A DNA stretch of 64,000 nucleotides from Anthopleura xanthogrammica (taxonomy: Eukaryota > Cnidaria > Anthozoa > Actiniaria > Actiniidae). The stretch's first letter is position 1. Every line of letters begins with the position of its first letter. Position numbers and translations under genes: made by a program. Under the pieces are notes generated by a model, which had not been told where the DNA came from, ran no database searches, and worked only from the letters and a program-made list of their open reading frames with translations. The stretch lies in assembly GCA_964019055.1 (NCBI GenBank), contig OZ025215.1, positions 10,490,208-10,554,207 of the forward strand. Reading direction: 5' to 3'. Positions 11,702-26,991 of this stretch are shown piece after piece.

Positions 11702-12169
11702 TACAGTTGACATACGGTTGATCACACGCAACACTTTTAATGATAATGATGTCTAAATCGATGGAAATGAAGTTTCATCGTTATATCATAGAATTTAATC
11801 TTGTTTTTGAGATTTTAATTTTCGGAAGCTTCCTTGACTATCTCCAATCTGTTATCTCAGCGCCGATGGCTACCGATGAAGCCATTTTTAGCACAGTACT
11901 CATATCTGTTATTCGGCTGTTCCGCTATAACATTTTAACTCAAAAATTCTATTATGGGTTTAGACTTTCAAATTTTATCGATATCCTGGAACAACCTCAG
12001 GGCTGAGCAATGTCAGGGCACGTCTAATTCATGAAATCAACTTGGAATACACCAGTTTCACATTCGATGCAAACTGCTGTTTTTGAAGACAAATGTTTTG
12101 AAATCCCACGAACTTTTAATGGTGTCTTTGAATAGCTGACTTATAAACGAGGCTATACTACCCCTGTAT

Positions 12170-12350
12170 AAATGAGTCTGTGTTCGAAAACAGCGGTTTG
12201 CATCCAATATAAAATGTGTATAAATCAGATCTTCGACAAACTTGCGACTCCAACTGTGAGTCTTCGTCTGGTATGAATATAAATGTCGAAACTGGGAATC
12301 GAAGCAAAGATCTCAGTGCACTAGCTACCACTACGCTACCCTTGATTCCC
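12170..12350 (-). mobile_element. Second SINE family, tRNA-like head
   Basis: On the minus strand the head from about 12350 reads gggtagcgtagtggtagcta (box-A-like) with ttgcttcgattcccag (box-B-like) about 30 bases on. The body then runs left. The head differs from the 793/4822 family. Confidence 0.55.
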
Positions 12351-12374
12351 AAAAAAATCAAGGATTCACGTGCG

Positions 12375-12432
12375 TAATGGCGGCCATGCTGGAGCAATGT
12401 GTTATGTCCACCAACATGGCTGCCATGCCTTA
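12375..12432. repeat. Inverted repeat of (A)ATGGCGGCCATG arms
   Basis: aatggcggccatgctgg near 12377 and ccaacatggctgccatgcc near 12411 are near reverse complements about 15 bp apart. They form a small hairpin with YY1-like ATGGCGGC cores. Confidence 0.45.
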
Positions 12433-13299
12433 CAGTGGAACGAATAAAAAACCCGCTTAAAAGTAAATTCATGAACTTGGAAAATTCTAACTCCAGCCAG
12501 CCAACTGGCTTCGTATAGCTTTTCAGTTAATCCAGTTGGCTCGCACCTTTATGTAAGGATAAATATTTTCTAATTCATCTGTGTATTTTTAAGGTACAAA
12601 TTAAAACTTTGTCATTGTTGTGTCTAACCAATTTTATTAAAATTGACGTGTGATAAAACGCATCGCAGCATGACATCGTAATCTTTTATAAGAAAAAATA
12701 GATTGCCAACCAGCTACATAAAATATTTTGGAAATCCGTCCAGACAGCTTATTTTAGAGCTGAATAATTAATAAAAACAGCTTGTTTTGACTTGGGTACA
12801 TTAGATGAAAGAAGCTGAATTATCACTGCTGTTTCCATATTACAATAGACCTTTCCCAAATTCACTCGAATGACCACGAAAAAAATGGTTCCAAGTCAAG
12901 GTTGAACTTTATTCACTACTATATCTATCAGTGATCAAACACAAAGCATTCAGTCGAGGCTGCAAGGTTCTATTGCGAGATATTATTCTCGTCTCGAATC
13001 AACCTCATTTCTAGTCACTTCTAGTAATATTCAGTGTTTTTTAACCATAAGAAATACATCAGTGATTGACGGCTGTCACACACTAGCCGTACTCTTTATC
13101 AAAGAATTGAATCAGCTCTCTCCATCAAACTTGAACATAAACACTGAAATTGGTCCCAAATATAATGGTTATTTTTGGATACATACTCAATATCTTCATT
13201 CTTTTTTGGTTACTTCCCAATTATAGCCTATCTCCACTAGACCTTATCGCTGTTCAAAATATGTATTTTCCCTCTAGTTTTTATTCTGATTTTAGGATG

Positions 13300-13812
13300 T
13301 TTTGTCCATTAGAACCATTCCTATCCATAATCTGTTTTCCTCTCGAGCTCTCTTTATTCAGTTATTTTTCTTTCATTTTAATTCGTTTTGCATAAGCAAA
13401 CATCCTGACACCATTCCTATCTATAATCTGCTATTTTCCTCACTATTTTATCCCGTTATCTTTTTTCTATATTCTTCTTTTCATTTCAACGTACATGTTT
13501 TGCACAAGCAACAATCTTGGTACTAATCCTATCTTTAATCTGTTTTCCCTCTCTTTATTTAGATAGTTTTCTTTGATATTTCCTTTTTATTTTAACCCGT
13601 TCTGCATAAGCCAAGAACTTGATAGTATTCCTATCTATATTCTAAATTATTTCTCTCTTTATTTAGATATCTTTCTTCTATATTCCTCTTTTCATTAACT
13701 CGTTTGACATAAGCAAAAATCTTGATACATCCTATCTACAATCTATTTTCCTCTCTCTATTCAGCTATTTTTCTTCTATATTCTCCTTTTCACTTTAACA
13801 TGCTTTACACAC
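13300..13812. repeat. Pyrimidine-rich degenerate satellite, about 100-bp period
   Basis: Five diverged units start with attcctatctataatctg-like sequence near 13316, 13411, 13522, 13625 and 13727 (spacing 95-111). Each contains a ttcttctatattcct-like segment and an aactcgttttgcataagcaa-like segment. Open frames here are not gene-like. Confidence 0.7.
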
Positions 13813-13819
13813 AAAAAAA

Positions 13820-14700
13820 AAAAAACGTATGAAAATCGTATGACTAATGAAGTGAATATTTATAATTTATTTCTCCCATCTTATTATTTCCATCCTTTCT
13901 TTTTTCTTAATTTAGCATTGTTTTGCTCGACGAAAAAACCCTTATCTTTCAGTGATGAGAAAGCCGTACGACAAGTCAATTATCATTTCTTTCCAAAAAC
14001 CTTTTTAAAGGTTTTAAAAAAATGCATGTTTTCCCTCAAACATCCTAATTTTGATACCATCAGCTCAGACCTAATTATAGGTAAGCAAGTCCTTAAGTTT
14101 TTGAGCATTTTGTAAAAAAAAAAAACACGATTAACACAAGGGAAGTAAATATGAATATGGATAGAGAATAATGTACTCCAATGACAGGAGTAAGTTTGTC
14201 TGAATCTGATATTTTCAATTCATGTGATGACACTTGAAGTATCAAGATTACCAATTATGTAAATAGCTGCAGCAAACACCATACAAAATGTGCTTTTTTT
14301 CAAGGGCAGTCGGTCTGACCTGGGCTTAATGGAATAAAGTTGCCTTTTCTTAAACATATTGAATGGGGAAATTTACATGAGAATGTTGAAATTTATTTTT
14401 GAAAAATTATATTCAAGGAACTACAAGTTTCAACCACGGAAGTTTCCAAGAGATGGATGTCACTAAAAACTGTTACTAATTCAAGTCCGGTTTCGTGATG
14501 TCGTGCCTTTAGCCTGTTTGAACAGATTAGTTCTAAAATCATCAACTTTTTATTTTTTATTTTTTATTTCTGTTTTCGCACCACAAGTAATTTGAAAGTT
14601 CCATTCAGGGAAGTTGTCTCGGCTTAGCAATATGAACGTGCATTAAATAAAAATGTATTTTGAGCACGTTCTTCTTATAATTTCCATTTTTTTCCTCTGT
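13820..14700. other. AT-rich spacer
   Basis: The 91-codon open frame at 13840-14115 is Phe/Lys-rich, with no signal peptide, domain or splice context. Nothing else recognised. Confidence 0.4.
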
Positions 14701-14825
14701 CGGCTTTCTGTCTTTCTTTTTTATCTTTTGTTCATTTATTCTTTTTCCCTTTTCATCGTCCTATTTTTTCTTTTTCTTCTCCCTTTTCTTTTTCCTTAGT
14801 CTTCTTCATCTTTTTCTTTTTCTCA

Positions 14826-14877
<52 letters not shown>

Positions 14878-14910
14878 ATTTCTTTCTTTCTCTCTCTTTC
14901 CTTTGTTTTA
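14700..14910. repeat. Polypyrimidine tract with (TC)n core
   Basis: T/C-rich throughout, with an uninterrupted (tc)n run at about 14827-14868. Confidence 0.85.
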
Positions 14911-14939
14911 GAAGCAATCTAGCTTGCTTTTCTTGGGGG

Positions 14940-16440
14940 AGTGTGGAGGGGGAATGAAAAGAAAGCCAGAAAAAACCGATACTGATGAAAAGCGCGATGG
15001 CAACATAATCATGAAAAATGTTTTCCACCTTGGGTTATTTTGTGCTAGCAAACATTGACACACCAAAACAAGCGTAAACACGGGTGTAATACATTTGTCA
15101 GTCTTCCTATTCCTGTATTTCGTAACAAGATATTTATCAAAAAAGTTGCGAGTCTGTGCACGACACCTGTCGTTATCTCAAGAAACGACTTCCTTTCGCT
15201 ACCGCTATCGTTTAAATTCAACACTTCCATCAAACTCATATGAAACCTTCCCTGAATATAGTCACGTCTCTAATTGACAACTTTCCAAGTTCCGCATTTT
15301 TCAATTTGGTTGTTTAACACGAGTTCTTTCAGATATCTTACAAAAATAACGGCTAATGTCATGTGATTTTCAAATAATGGCGTTGCTAAGTAACCACTGT
15401 CATTAGGGAAGCTGCGTGCCTTTTAATTTTAAAATATTTTACTTCGACTAATGCATCAGTAAAATCCTCTAAATGGATTTTCTTTTAATTGGCTCGAGTG
15501 CAAGAAGAGTTGGTTTCCCAAACCTACGCTTTTTGGAAAAAAAAAAGGTTGGCTTTTCTAAAAAAAAAAAAAAAAGAAAAAAATTGGAATGTAGAACTGA
15601 GAAGTGTCTTATTTTTTATCGAAATGCTTTGCAAATTTTAATCGCTAAAGTTTATGATCAAATGTTTTTATACTTTTAAACCTATTCATGTAAAAATGTT
15701 AGTCTTTGCATTTCAAATCGCCAGGAATAGTCATGGTTTGCTATGCTGCTGCTATAGCAATAGCTGAATAGGTAGGATTTCAATGTAGATTGGAATCTAG
15801 AGAATGGCCGTCTCCAAGGACACAAGTCGAATATGTTAAGCAGTTTAAATTCAATCCGAATATTTTGCGCAAAGTTAGTGTAAAATTTGTTATTCTTCAA
15901 CAATATCGAAATTAATCCAGGAACACCTGGTGGTGAGATAAATTAGGCCAGGCTCCTTTTCCATTCGGTTTTTATTCACGTCGAGACACAATACTGATCA
16001 GATAAATTTTATGCTGTAAGGCTCTGCCGTTCTGAAAGCATTGAAGATAAGATTTATTAAAGTTCAATAACGTCGAATATCATAACCAAACTCGTTGGGA
16101 TAAAATTGGTACAAAGAAAACGCACGTTGAGGGCGAGCGAGTGTAGCTCTAGTGATTTACAGATACGTCATTGTTGTATCTTTGATTGAAAGCTGCTCAT
16201 CTAGTTGATAGCTCCGGGTGACGTTGTCATAATGATCAAGAGGTGATTGCTTTTTTCCCTGGATCCTAAGAAATCCAAAGACGAAACTGGTTGCCACAAA
16301 GCTCTTCACGTTGGTAACAAAACCTCATAAAATGCGTCGGCCAAGGTGATTTGCCATCAATAGGGTAAATATATGTAAATATCCAGTGAACCGTTAATAT
16401 GAGGAACTCGGCTCAAGTTCCTGAAGAATTTTGAACCACA
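14940..16440. other. Non-coding stretch
   Basis: Poly-A runs near 15538 and 15561. No convincing exon, repeat array or hairpin. Confidence 0.4.
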
Positions 16441-16503
16441 CTCATCACTCGACATCAACTTTTCTACAGTGAGAGTATTCTGCGAGTTTTATGAATATCT
16501 GTG

Positions 16504-16815
16504 ATGTGTCTACTGAAGAAGATCGACCTCAACATCTGTGGCTTGCTTTTGTCAGCACTACTTTTCATCATTCCTGCTACAGTATTTTTGACACTGGGTT
16601 TTACATGTACTTTGGCATCGAACCCCGAAAAACGACAAGCTATTGACTCATGTAAGAGAGTGGACAAAAAAACAGATAACATTCTCCTAGTTTTCGGATT
16701 TATTTATATGTTTGTTGGGCTGTTAGTGACTGTGTTTGCTTATCTTGTATCACGAGCAGCGGCTAAAGAGGAGGCCTTGGCTCGAACAAGAAGTCTTCGA
16801 GTAAATCTCGTGTGA
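16504..16815 (+). CDS. Small two-span membrane protein, uncharacterised
   Basis: ATG-to-stop frame of 103 aa; the frame is closed by a stop at 16492, so 16504 is the first in-frame ATG. Two hydrophobic segments are visible, about residues 12-34 (ICGLLLSALLFIIPATVF) and 61-83 (ILLVFGFIYMFVGLLVTVFA). A polar loop with two cysteines (CTLASNPEKRQAIDSC) lies between them, and the C-terminal tail is basic. No TM-family signature is recognised. A possible AATAAA is at 17165. It may be an intronless gene or one exon of a longer one. Composition is more protein-like than neighbouring random frames, but there is no homology evidence. Confidence 0.5.
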   Translation: MCLLKKIDLNICGLLLSALLFIIPATVFLTLGFTCTLASNPEKRQAIDSCKRVDKKTDNILLVFGFIYMFVGLLVTVFAYLVSRAAAKEEALARTRSLRVNLV

Positions 16816-16859
16816 AATTTAACGAGGAAGAATGGAAAAAAGAGTAGAGACCTGGATAT

Positions 16860-18440
16860 TTTTTTACTACGGCTCAATTTTACCTGCGGAAAATCTTCAT
16901 TGAACGTGATGTACATGACAAGTGTTGGTTGACGATGATTGTCATAAAGACGCATGACCATATCTTAAAATTCTCATCCGTTTTCCGTGTCGTAGTGTGA
17001 TGAATGAATCAAATGTGTCTCAAATTAAGATCAAACAATTTATTGATTTGCAACAAATGCACGTACACGAAATTCCGTTAAAAGAGTGCATTGAAAACGC
17101 TTTTTTTAAGTAAACATAGAGTCATCATCATAAGTAAAACTTAAGATAGAAACCTTCAGTAGTAAATAAATAAATATTTCATTCAAAACCTTACGAGCCG
17201 AGAGATAGAAATTCTGTTGACATGTCAATTTGGTCGTCACTTCATAAAATACTTGAGGTGAAACAGCATCTAAAACGGGGAGCCTGACGAAACATCGTTC
17301 TTGCTTTCGCCTTGAGAAATAGCAGGCAAAGTGCACCGGATGCTACAAACAAGATTATTTCATTCTCATTCGCGATATTTAAATTACATGGACAAATGTG
17401 TTTTTTATCTTAAGCCAGATTGAACTCTAGAATACAAGTTTCTAAATGTGGAGATTGTAATGTCATTTTATTTGGATAAGTACAAACGGTGGTATTTGCA
17501 GATTTATCTTGTACGATTCACAGACAAACAGAGAAGTCATCTAAGTGCAGATTTTGTCATCCTGCTGTTTGGTTGGTGAGTGGTGTCGCGTTTTAATAGT
17601 TCAGCCGGGATTTTAGCATAAGCTCGTTATGTCTTTAGAAAAAAAGCGCCGAAAAAAACCTTAATCTTAAAAATATTACTGACTGTATGAAGTCGAAGAG
17701 GATCCCGGCGTTTCGACGGCAAGACGATGCGAGTCAAAGCTTCTCATAAACGCCACAGTTAAGACATGATTACCTTTTTACTTTTGAATTATTTAATTCA
17801 ATAAAATTAAGTTTCCTTGAACATGAAATTCAATTCAAGTACTGGACTCTTATTGGTGCTCACTTGTACGGCTTTTATGTCCACAATTCATCAATTTTTT
17901 TCATTTCAATTATTCGTATTCTTTTCTAATTCGACTTCATAAGGAGAAGCAGGAGTTAGTAGAGACGGACATTGAAACCGTCGATGATTACCAACTATCA
18001 AGCTAAAAAAGGCGCCAATTTAGTAAGTGACTGGCACTATTGAGCCCGCAGTGACTAACTCCAGGGGGTACCGCTGAGCGACAGATATGTAGACGCCAAC
18101 AAAATATATAATTGACCACTGCTTTTTTTAATAACTTTGAATTCATCATACAAAATATTCTGAATTATATATCTGAGACTAAAAAACAGAAATACTCGAA
18201 AGGTAAAAAAAATGTGCAGAAATGATTTATTTTGCTTCAATTTGGAAAACAAATTGATGCATTCGTTTTTAGCGTGAGTGAAATGCTTTTTTTTTTCCTG
18301 CAAAAAAAATGTTTTGTCTTTGGTACAAGAGAACACTGAGAATTGCCGAAAGGGGTTTATATTTTGTAATAATACATGTGTTCATTAAAATGCATGGCTT
18401 CAGGGGGCGCTATTCTTATGAACAGCAAGTGATCTTTTAT
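16860..18440. other. Mostly non-coding; one weak exon-like segment
   Basis: 17502-17575 (plus) is open for 24 codons between an AG and a GTGAGT, reading IYLVRFTDKQRSHLSADF, but its acceptor lacks a pyrimidine tract. Nothing else recognised. Confidence 0.25.
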
Positions 18441-19000
18441 GAAAAATATTGGCCAGGGAATTTCACAGAGAGAAATTTTCAATGGGAATTATATACGTTC
18501 ATAGTGTGCTTTATCGAGACCAAAATATCTGGCCAAGTAAACTAGACGACTTAGAAAATTACAAGGGTGATTTTGGCACGGGTCTTAGGAATTGTTCAAG
18601 TGCATGGTCGGCTTACATTGCCGGCCACCAAATCCAAATTGCAAAGCTCAATGCATGGGAACGAGATATTGGTTCATAAAAGTTTACATCCAAACTCATT
18701 TATAATACCTGACCAATGCGAAAACGTAGAAATATTATATACAAAAAGTGGTTTTGGAAAGGGAATTAGGAATTAATGAAGTGGTCTTATCTTGGCCAAC
18801 AAATTCTAAAGACAAAGCTCATTAAGATTGAAATATCAGTTTATAATGATTGAACCGAAATATCCGGCCAATAAGTATAACACAAGGAGTGCTTTTAGCG
18901 AAGATATTAAGAATTAATAAAGTGGTCTTACAGGCCAGCAAATCCTACGAGACAAAAAGATCATGGAGAATCGAATATCACTTTAAAATGCTTTTGTTAC
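18440..19000. repeat. Degenerate tandem repeats, about 165 bp
   Basis: Three diverged units begin with aaatatctggccaa-like sequence (near 18522, a weak match near 18700, and 18857). Each carries gaattgttcaagt/gaattaatgaagtgg and ggccaacaaattc-like segments. Strongly diverged. Confidence 0.5.
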
Positions 19001-19028
19001 CTAGAAAATAGATCTCTTAGCTTCGTTT

Positions 19029-19253
19029 GCAAATACTCCCGTTTCGAGTTCTCTTTTACGTTGTGTTAGCCTCAATTGTGCGTAAATTATGCAGAAATTT
19101 AGATAAAACTAGTGAAATTTCAAAGTATTTTTATTGTCTTCTTTACACACAGATCTCTTGAATTTCCACGGGCTGTTACTGAATAAAAGAATATATTACA
19201 CGGTTTTGAGGCTAACACAGCGTAAAAGAGAACTCGAAACTGGAGTATTGCCC
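19029..19253. mobile_element. MITE with about 50-bp terminal inverted repeats
   Basis: The left arm 19029-19079 (gcaaatactcccgtttcgag, then ttctcttttacgttgtgtta) is the reverse complement, with few changes, of the right arm 19203-19253. AT-rich interior without an ORF. Confidence 0.75.
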
Positions 19254-19527
19254 ATTTCAGACCACATTACATTCTATTCAGAAATGTTCTTTTATTAAAA
19301 TATTTACACATGAAAGAATCAACTCCCAAGAGTGGCATGAAATGATCTGAAAAGAGCACAACAAACAACGAAGCTTAAAAGGTCTTCTTTTGGCCAGGAA
19401 GTCAAAGAACTGATCAGACAATGAGTGGGGTGAGAATTCAGTTCTCCTGGAAATGGAAGTGCTTTCGTGATACAAGCCAACGAAAGGAAAGAAATGGGAA
19501 GCAATATCGGGAAGGACAGAGGAAACA

Positions 19528-19529
<2 letters not shown>

Positions 19530-19562
<33 letters not shown>
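19530..19562. repeat. (TC)n microsatellite
   Basis: Uninterrupted (tc) run of about 16 units. Confidence 0.9.
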
Positions 19563-19954
19563 GCTTTAGAGGAATCGAGAAGAATTTTCATTTGATCTTA
19601 CTTCAAAATTTTTGAAACCAATCTGTTAATATTTGTAACTAGTAAAGTTGATTCTAAAGATGAGACAAAAAAGCATAAGTGAAAAATCTAGATTTTTGAA
19701 TTTCAGCAGTTACTTCAGCAGCTGGCCAAACATTTGAGAACTAAATATTGAAATTGTTCTAAGTTCCTAACTTCCATTTACTTGAGGAATTAAAATAATA
19801 TCAGCAGCTGTGAGTGTTTTCATCGCCTCAGATTTCTGGCTATTTGGACGCCTATTTTTCTCCTTCTTGGTTGACTAAAGACTCTTTTATGTCTTCAAAA
19901 TACATCACTGACTATTTTTAATGGAAATCCTGTCTAGAGGATATTGAGCAGCTC

Positions 19955-20760
19955 AATTTGGGCGGGAGATGTGTCTGTAAAATACACTGAGCTAAAATGC
20001 TTTTGGCGGGGAATGTGTCTGCGGAATATACCATCTCCCGCTAGCTTTAGGGAGGAAAATGTGCCAAAGTAAAGATTGGATAATACGTCGGCTGAAAATG
20101 TGTCTCCAAAATAAGCTTCATCGTTTTTTGGCGTGATAAGTGCTTATAAATAAAAAAAAAGTGTTTTTATGAACTAAATTTTTGGCGGGAAATGTGTCCA
20201 ATAGAATATACAGCAGCCCTCTTTTGGCGGGAAATGTGTCTCCAAAATAAGCTTCATCGTTTTTGGCGTGATAAGTGCTTATAAATAAAAAAAAAGTGTT
20301 TTTATGAACTAAATTTTTGGCGGGAAATGTGTCCAATAGAATATACAGCAGCCTTCTTTTGGCGGGAAATGTGTCTCCAAAATAAGCTTCATCGTTTTTG
20401 GCGTGATAAGTGCTTATAAATAAAAAAAAAGTGTTTTTATGAACTAAATTTTTGGCGGGAAATGTGTCCAATAGAATATACAGCAGCCTTCTTTTGGCGG
20501 GAAATGTGTCTCCAAAATAAGCTTCATCGTTTTTGGCGTGATAAGTGCTTATAAATAAAAAAAAAGTGTTTTTATGAACTAAATTTTTGGCGGGAAATGT
20601 GTCCAATAGAATATACAGCAGCCCTCTTTTGGCGGGAAATGTGGCTGCAAAATATGGCTTAAATTAACAGAGATAAAGCAGCATTTTTATGGCGGGAAAA
20701 TTGCCTCGGGACAAATAGCAGCCTCTTAAGGCGGGACATTTGTACACAGAATATATAGGA
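19955..20760. repeat. GGCGGGAAA-bearing array with 135-bp tandem core
   Basis: Four 135-bp units (about 20091-20225, 20226-20360, 20361-20495, 20496-20630) are nearly identical; flanking units to 19955 and 20760 are degraded. Each unit has two tttggcgggaaatgtgtc segments plus a ttttggcgtgataa variant. Perfect TTTGGCGGGAAA starts at 20181, 20223, 20316, 20358, 20451, 20493, 20586 and 20628. Because 135 is divisible by 3, a minus-strand frame stays open through the array (20118-20606) as a 45-residue repeat; it has no signal or domain and is read as a by-product. Confidence 0.9.
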
Positions 20761-20879
20761 AATTTCTATTATCTGCTTGGCTCAATCAGCCAAAGCTCGA
20801 TCACGACGGAATCAAAAAATTCAGAATGCTTGGGTAGGGAAAGTGTCCTTTGTTACAAAACATGCTTCGAGTTTCGTCA

Positions 20880-21025
20880 TAGGCCTTTTCTGAGTTCAAT
20901 AAACAAGATGCATTGTGGTCTAGCTTTGGTACAAACAACCCCATATAAGGCATGATGAACAAAAGATGTTTGTACTGAAGCTAGACCACAATGCACCATT
21001 TTTTTTTATCTCAGAAAAGGTCTAT
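20880..21025. mobile_element. TA-flanked MITE (146 bp)
   Basis: The left arm (aggccttttctgagttcaat, then gcattgtggtctagctt) is mirrored at the right (aagctagaccacaatgcacc, then atctcagaaaaggtct). TA lies outside both ends. A related copy is at 39578-39882. Confidence 0.75.
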
Positions 21026-21029
21026 TCGA

Positions 21030-22490
21030 TTGACGACATTAATTCGAATTTATAGTATTTAAAATTATTCATCGTTATTTTGTCACGATTACCTAATATA
21101 AATGAGAAAAAAGGATCGAGATCACATCCAAAAGTCAAAAAAACGTTTATCATATGATCAAGTGCATTGATTTGTATTGGCTTCCTTTGGTTTTCAAGAT
21201 TTATCGAGACAAAAACGAGGGAAATCTTGCCCTTAAGCTCAAGACAGAATGGCGCCGATAATAATAAAAAACAAAGCATGTTTTCAAAAAAGTGGTTAGA
21301 GCTGGGTTATGATTCTCTAACATTATAAAAAGCAAAAATAAAGATTGTTTTTTTGAAAACTGCAAAACAGTTCGTTTCTGAAAACAACAACCTCGAAACA
21401 TGTTTTTTTTTCTTCAAATATTGTATTTCAGATTCACGAGCTAAATTTAGACTGTTAAGATATAATTAGTAATAAAAACATACACTGTTATCGAAATGGA
21501 TGATCAAGTTATGTCCATACACAAGATTGTCATTGTAATTGAAATAAAAAAGAACAATTTCCTAGTCAAAAGTCAACGAAATTTTTTTTTTAGAATAATA
21601 AAAAAATATGACTTGGACAATATTTTTGTGTGTTTATTTATAGCATAATTATCATCTCTTTTAAGCGCTTTAGATTTTCTCCTTTGATCCCGGATTTCTG
21701 AGCGTGTTTTGATGGATTTATTCGTTTAATATTAAGATTAAGTTTTTAAATCGAATTATTTATTTATTTAAGTCAAAATAAGGTGGCTCCAGGACAGGTT
21801 ATTTTCTGACCACACTTGTGATCTTATACCGAGTCGGTAAACTATTAGTTCGCCTTTAGCTGGATAGATCAGATTTTCATACTAAATGTTGGACTTGGAT
21901 GAAAGTTTGCCATTATTAACTTTTATGATAAATCGGCGTTACCATAGTAACATTAAACAAAATTCATTGCAATCATATTTTTAATTTATTGTTGATTGAT
22001 TGATAAATTTAGGGGCATTAGGGCGATACTTCCATGGTAAGTGCTGAAGCTTTGTATGGAAGCGAAGCATTTAGGGCCATGCTGGATATTTCGGCCCCAT
22101 TCCCTTATCCGAGGATTTACAGACTGATCAGGAAGCTCGGCCGAGGTTAAGGGAGAGGTTACTGAGGACTGAACATTGTGGGAAAAAATATGCAAGGGAA
22201 AACACGAAAATCAACTAGGAATCTGTGACGGGAATATAGTTATTGAGTCTGACCGACTTTTTGCAAAATGTCATAATTTGTCAGTGTTTTCTAATCTGAC
22301 TGTCGTACCTGCACCTTTGCCATCAGCAAATAGCTCAACACTTAAAATATGACGCTCTCTTCCCCTCCCGCGTACAATAAGTTTCTCTCTAATAGTACCG
22401 GCAGCAAACCAAATAAGGTAAATAACATACAAACTTTTCTCCACCAAATTAACAAGAATCCATACAGTTCTACAGCACTATGAAAAACTC
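21030..22490. other. AT-rich spacer upstream of acetyltransferase
   Basis: Short open frames only; no feature supported. Confidence 0.4.
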
Positions 22491-22497
22491 CTTCTTG

Positions 22498-22524
22498 ATT
22501 GGCTCATTGGCCGAAGTGACGTCA
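22498..22524 (+). promoter_or_regulatory. Acetyltransferase upstream element: two inverted CCAAT boxes and a CRE
   Basis: gattggctcattggccgaag gives two ATTGG (inverted CCAAT) 8 bp apart. It is followed at 22517-22524 by a perfect TGACGTCA. This lies 114-140 bp upstream of the acetyltransferase ATG, the typical place for NF-Y plus CREB/ATF control. Function is inferred. Confidence 0.5.
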
Positions 22525-22637
22525 TTAAAATAATTTGAGTTAAGACATCATGGAAAAGCATAGGTATTTGTTCAAAAGTCCTAGAATTTGTTTTAAACCA
22601 AAGGAATATTATTTTGGAAATATATTATTCTGCTTAA

Positions 22638-25651
<3,014 letters not shown>

Positions 25652-25871
25652 TTTATTACAACTATGAGTTTAATACGTTTTCGAGCTTCATTTCTTAAAT
25701 TATCCAGTGAAAATTAATTATTTAGCATTCAGATATGTCTTGCGGCAATTTTAGCAATTATTGTTATGAAAAACCAAATGTTGAATTAAAAACATTTCAG
25801 TTACTTGTTGATGGTCAGCGGTTAAAACTTTTAGCCCGGCATTTATGTGTGTTGTGAAGTTTATTTTCGTA

Positions 25872-25877
25872 AATAAA
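25872..25877 (+). terminator. Poly(A) signal of acetyltransferase
   Basis: AATAAA, 221 bp after the stop codon; the only canonical signal close to it. Confidence 0.5.
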
Positions 25878-25899
25878 TTTCTAGCTTCCATAACAAAGG

Positions 25900-26985
25900 G
25901 ACGAGGATATGAGGGGCTTTAATTGCCCTTTCCAGGAGTTTCAAACACAGACTATCACTGGCTATCCCTTCGTATCAAATTGTTTGAGCCTTCCGGCTTT
26001 TTTCAGCTGCTCATCTGATCCATTAGTATCTGTACTAAAGCTAAGGCTAACATACCAATCATTTGACGTAACAGTGCCTAGAAGGCTCGCTGCTCAGCTA
26101 ATTATAAGCAAGGGGTCTTAGTAAAAGGCTGGCTTGAAGATATAATATTTAATACAAACTTTGTGGTTTGTTTGTTAGGCTTTTTTGTTTGTCAGTTTTG
26201 TGGTCAAAATTTGTTCAGACTCCCACAAGGCGTTAACGACACCAAAATATTTTCTCGTGATCCTGCTACGCCTCCAAGTCATCATTAAGGTAATCTCTCC
26301 AAGGCCAAACACCGGCCCCCTCCCTAAAAGACAGACATTACCTAAATTTGAGCATCTACGTTTTTTCAAGTCAAAATGATCGAGTTCTAAAAAATTGCAA
26401 TTTCAAATTTTTATAAAGCTGTATATATTTCAGCAAAAATGTCGTATTAATATTTCAGGTTGTTGCTTGTGTCAGACTAAATTCTAAAGAAAATACCTGA
26501 ACAATGCAGACACCAAACATAAAATCACATGGCGCTTACATGACCTCTTGCTGGGCTTTTTTTTTCTTTTTTTCATTCAGCTAACAATTAATTTTTCTAA
26601 GTAAATTCACTTGCCGACGTTTCTGAACTCACTCACGCCATAGTTAATCGACCATCTACTCGACCGTTGACATGGTCTGCGTATAAAATGAAAAGTAAAC
26701 AATTGGCCCCGTCTGAGGCTAGCCTTTGATCTCATTATCAATTCGTTGAAGGCTGGTTGGTGGAGCTTGAAGGGTTTGTTTGATGCGCTGGCTTCAGGTC
26801 GAATATGTTAATAATCGAGTCCCCATAACAATATGTTCGACTGGAGTCCCCGTAATATGGGTGTGTAGAAAAGAACTAAAGCAACGCTTCTAGACTGTTC
26901 AAGAATTCAATTCCTTGAGATAAACTAAGCTAGAAGGAGTTTATGGAAGCACTGAGAGATTAAGGTAAGTCACTATAAACTGCGA
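25900..26985. other. Spacer with possible untranslated exon
   Basis: A TATAAAA at 26681 and a donor-like ttaag/gtaagtc at 26964 could bound a non-coding first exon on the plus strand; there is no coding support. An internal ~50-bp near-repeat (gtcgaatatgttaataatcg / tatgttcgactggagtcccc) lies near 26798-26850. Confidence 0.2.
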
Positions 26986-26991
26986 GTCGTT

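Noticed and set aside
12285..12350. tRNA gene on minus strand
   Set aside because: Same reasoning; the anticodon arm and acceptor stem do not pair, so SINE-derived.
12158..12472. 104-aa minus-strand frame
   Set aside because: Overlaps the SINE and the GGCGGCC inverted repeat; no independent coding sign.
20118..20606. 162-aa minus-strand frame with a 45-residue repeat
   Set aside because: It stays open only because the 135-bp unit is a multiple of three; no signal, domain or splice context.
20091..20640. CRISPR-like array
   Set aside because: Eukaryotic context and long identical units without unique spacers; a tandem satellite.
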